Shown here: positions 21,766 through 23,502 of the stretch, piece after piece
How positions within the stretch are numbered: the first letter of the stretch is position 1
Layout: every line of letters starts with the position of its first letter
Source of the DNA: Oscillospiraceae bacterium
GTDB taxonomy: Bacteria > Bacillota > Clostridia > Oscillospirales > Ruminococcaceae
Direction of reading: 5' to 3'
DNA: 23,502 nucleotides
NCBI GenBank assembly: GCA_016296505.1
Contig: JAEDJD010000027.1
Span: 1 to 23,502 of the forward strand
The notes under the pieces: generated by a model
Databases searched by the model: none
The model's input: only the letters and a program-made list of their open reading frames with translations
What the model was told of the DNA's origin: nothing
Translations under genes and position numbers: made by a program

Positions 21766-23113
21766 ATGCTGTTATCTGGAGAACTGATGATAGGTGAAGA
21801 ATTGTTTTCACTGCCAAATATTGGCTCTCGTGGTTGCTTGATATCGGACGGTGTGGTGTATATTAGTTCAATTAATTTTTCAGATGGGATTGATACAAGT
21901 ACTGTCAATTATACTATTCACGCTTATGACTTAAACGATGGTCACATCATATGGGAACGGGAAATAAGCGATGTTAATGACGGTAATCATCAATTAGGCT
22001 TTGTTTCATCGAAATTACAACCCAACCAGTTGTCTAAATATATGTTTTTCAGCAATCATGATAAACTTTTGATCATGAATTCAGATACAGGAGCAATATT
22101 ACATCAGTTTATTTTTTCCAGCAGAATGGTTGATATAGTTTCAGAGCAAAACGGAATTCTGATTGTTACAACTTCTAATGGAGAAGAAATAGCCGTACCA
22201 GTGAATGAATTCTGTTCGTCTGATAAAACACCGGCTTACTGCGCTTTATTACATCAATATTTGACAAGTATTTCACTGTGCTGTAGAGTGAATGGTAAAT
22301 ATGCTGTTGCAACACAAGATACGTTGGTCTATTTATATAAGGATGTTCCAAACACCGATTATAGAGAATTATTGGTACCTGACTCAGATAACGATGAAGA
22401 TTACTATTATATCCGAGAAGTGGATCCAATGCAACATGTTGTAAAATTTGGAGTGCAATATAAAACCGTTGATAAACGAAGCGAAAAAAATATTATATCT
22501 TGAAACAGGGGAAATCTGTGATTGTACGGACGAGATATATGTTCCATCGCCATATGAACCGCCTGAATGGTTCCCAAAAGATGAATTTTCTGGCTTATAC
22601 ACAAATGCAATAATTACGCTTAGTACGACAGAGGTCGCTGTCATAGTAAACGATTATGAGATACGAATCTATAATTGCGAAACAGGAGAGATAAAACGCA
22701 GATTCAGTATTTCCAACAATGAAATTATACAAAGCGGTTTTTCTGTTGATGACGGTGAAAGCATCCTCTTAGTAGGCAGAGAAGGAGGCGTGTATAAAGT
22801 ATCCACATTGAACGGAGAGATAGAAGCGGAAAATATGATATCGAAGCCGCAGGGCGCGTATTGTGATGAGATACAGTATATAGATGAACAGGTAATCATT
22901 ATTATTGAGCAAAATAAAAAAAAATATGCTTGGATTCTTAATATAGGTGACCTTTCAGCCAAATACTATATAGAAGATTTTGAATATTACGATGAGGAGA
23001 ATGGCTTAATCTACCTTTTTGAACCGTATTCGAGTCGTTTGGGTACAGTCCCAGTTTATTCAATAGATAAGCTGATTATCAAGGCAGAACAATATTTATC
23101 TGGGAAAGGCTGA
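21766..23113 (+). pseudogene. Beta-propeller protein gene split by a frameshift in A7
   Basis: Two plus-strand frames (21766-22503 and about 22484-23113) together encode about 445 residues of beta-propeller-like repeats: strands ending in IHAYDLNDGHIIWERE, LLIMNSDTGAILHQF, LVYLYKD, ILYLETGEICD and IRIYNCETGEIKRRF follow the PQQ/WD40-like pattern. The first frame stops right after an A7 run (22484-22490); removing one A continues smoothly into the second. This may be a sequencing error, true decay, or polymerase slippage on A7. The N-terminus is uncertain: the frame is open upstream to the join with the terminase fragment; ATG 21787 has GGAG ahead of it, while ATG 21766 has no ribosome site. 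Probably N-terminally truncated; function unknown. Confidence 0.65.
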
Positions 23114-23502
23114 GCTTGGCTATGTGTTATGTGCGTACAGTTGCACCCTCACCACTTATCAATCATCAACGATAGCTTTTACCCCAACAAAAAATGCACC
23201 CCCTGACCGTCCAGAGGGTGCATTGTATCAAAATTGGAGTCTTTAGCCATATTAGCACCCCTATTTTGATACAATCGAAGTAGGGGTGCATTATTCTGCC
23301 TAAATGCGGATAATACGCAGTTTTTGAGTGCTATCGGAAACGATTGCTTCTGAGGGAGAGGACTATACGCACCTAAAAGTAGTCAAAATAGGGCGAAAAT
23401 GCTGAAATACACCTCAAAAGTCAACGATGAACTGACATCAAAAAGTTAGACAAAGAATAATAGAAAACATTGTGCAAAGCGACTAAGCGACAGGCTTGGT
23501 CG
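23114..23502. other. Non-coding end of the window with inverted repeats
   Basis: No gene is supported. The first half contains the repeat cluster at 23194-23291. The last 170 bases are AT-rich with no recognisable element. Confidence 0.5.
23194..23291. repeat. Overlapping inverted repeats with alternative pairings
   Basis: ATGCACCC (23194-23201) can pair with GGGTGCAT (23216-23223) or with GGGTGCAT at 23284-23291. ATTGTATCAAAAT (23222-23234) pairs perfectly with ATTTTGATACAAT (23263-23275). GCACCCCTA (23255-23263) pairs with TAGGGGTGC (23281-23289). The pairings overlap and exclude each other. This may be a terminator pair, a structured RNA or a mobile-element end. Confidence 0.55.

Noticed and set aside
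23194..23291. CRISPR array
   Set aside because: The repeats are inverted and of unequal length and spacing, with no regular direct repeat-spacer pattern.

Overview
The window looks like accessory DNA from a gut-type Firmicute (Clostridia, probably a Ruminococcus/Oscillospiraceae relative). Clear -35/-10 promoters with 17-bp spacers (often TGGTATAAT), strong AGGAGG-type ribosome sites and the protein families present support this. No core housekeeping operon, rRNA or tRNA is visible. The assignment is an inference from style and gene content, not from a marker gene.

Layout. (1) 1-2231, minus strand: tandem large serine recombinases and phage tail sequence joined as chimeras. (2) 2232-6239: prophage remnants on the minus strand (a GC-rich cos-like stretch, an HNH endonuclease, the C-terminal half of an S-adenosylmethionine synthetase, a DUF4406-like protein), interrupted by a plus-strand HipA-like kinase with its own promoter and terminator. 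(3) 6240-7770: a regulatory region with a strongly structured candidate RNA, repeated operator-like 12-mers and DnaA-box-like sites, then decayed genes. (4) 7886-14236: the most coherent system. Three small helical WXG100/Lap-like proteins and an HNH/Endo VII-type nuclease toxin (plus strand) converge on an FtsK/EccC-like ATPase and a four-helix membrane protein (minus strand). It looks like a compact type VII-secretion-like toxin module. A slippery heptamer, stop codon and 11-bp hairpin sit exactly where a -1 frameshift would fuse the last WXG-like protein to the toxin. (5) 14334-15571: a LysE fragment, a duplicated-domain small protein, and a barstar fragment abutting a tyrosine-integrase fragment. 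(6) 15881-19747: a stress/toxin-like island: Fic protein, second HipA-like kinase, HEPN-like protein, SDR oxidoreductase. (7) 20014-23502: a large-terminase fragment carrying the C-terminal part of an intein, truncated at both ends, then a frameshifted beta-propeller gene and a hairpin-rich tail.

Several genes stop or start in the middle of a fold against unrelated sequence (about 1330, 2110, 5275, 14334, 15287, 20190, 21657). Three probable frameshifts fall in homopolymer runs (about 7008, 7208, 22484). The window is therefore either a real recombination graveyard of prophage and island DNA or partly an assembly artefact. Read mapping would be needed to tell; both readings are kept open below.
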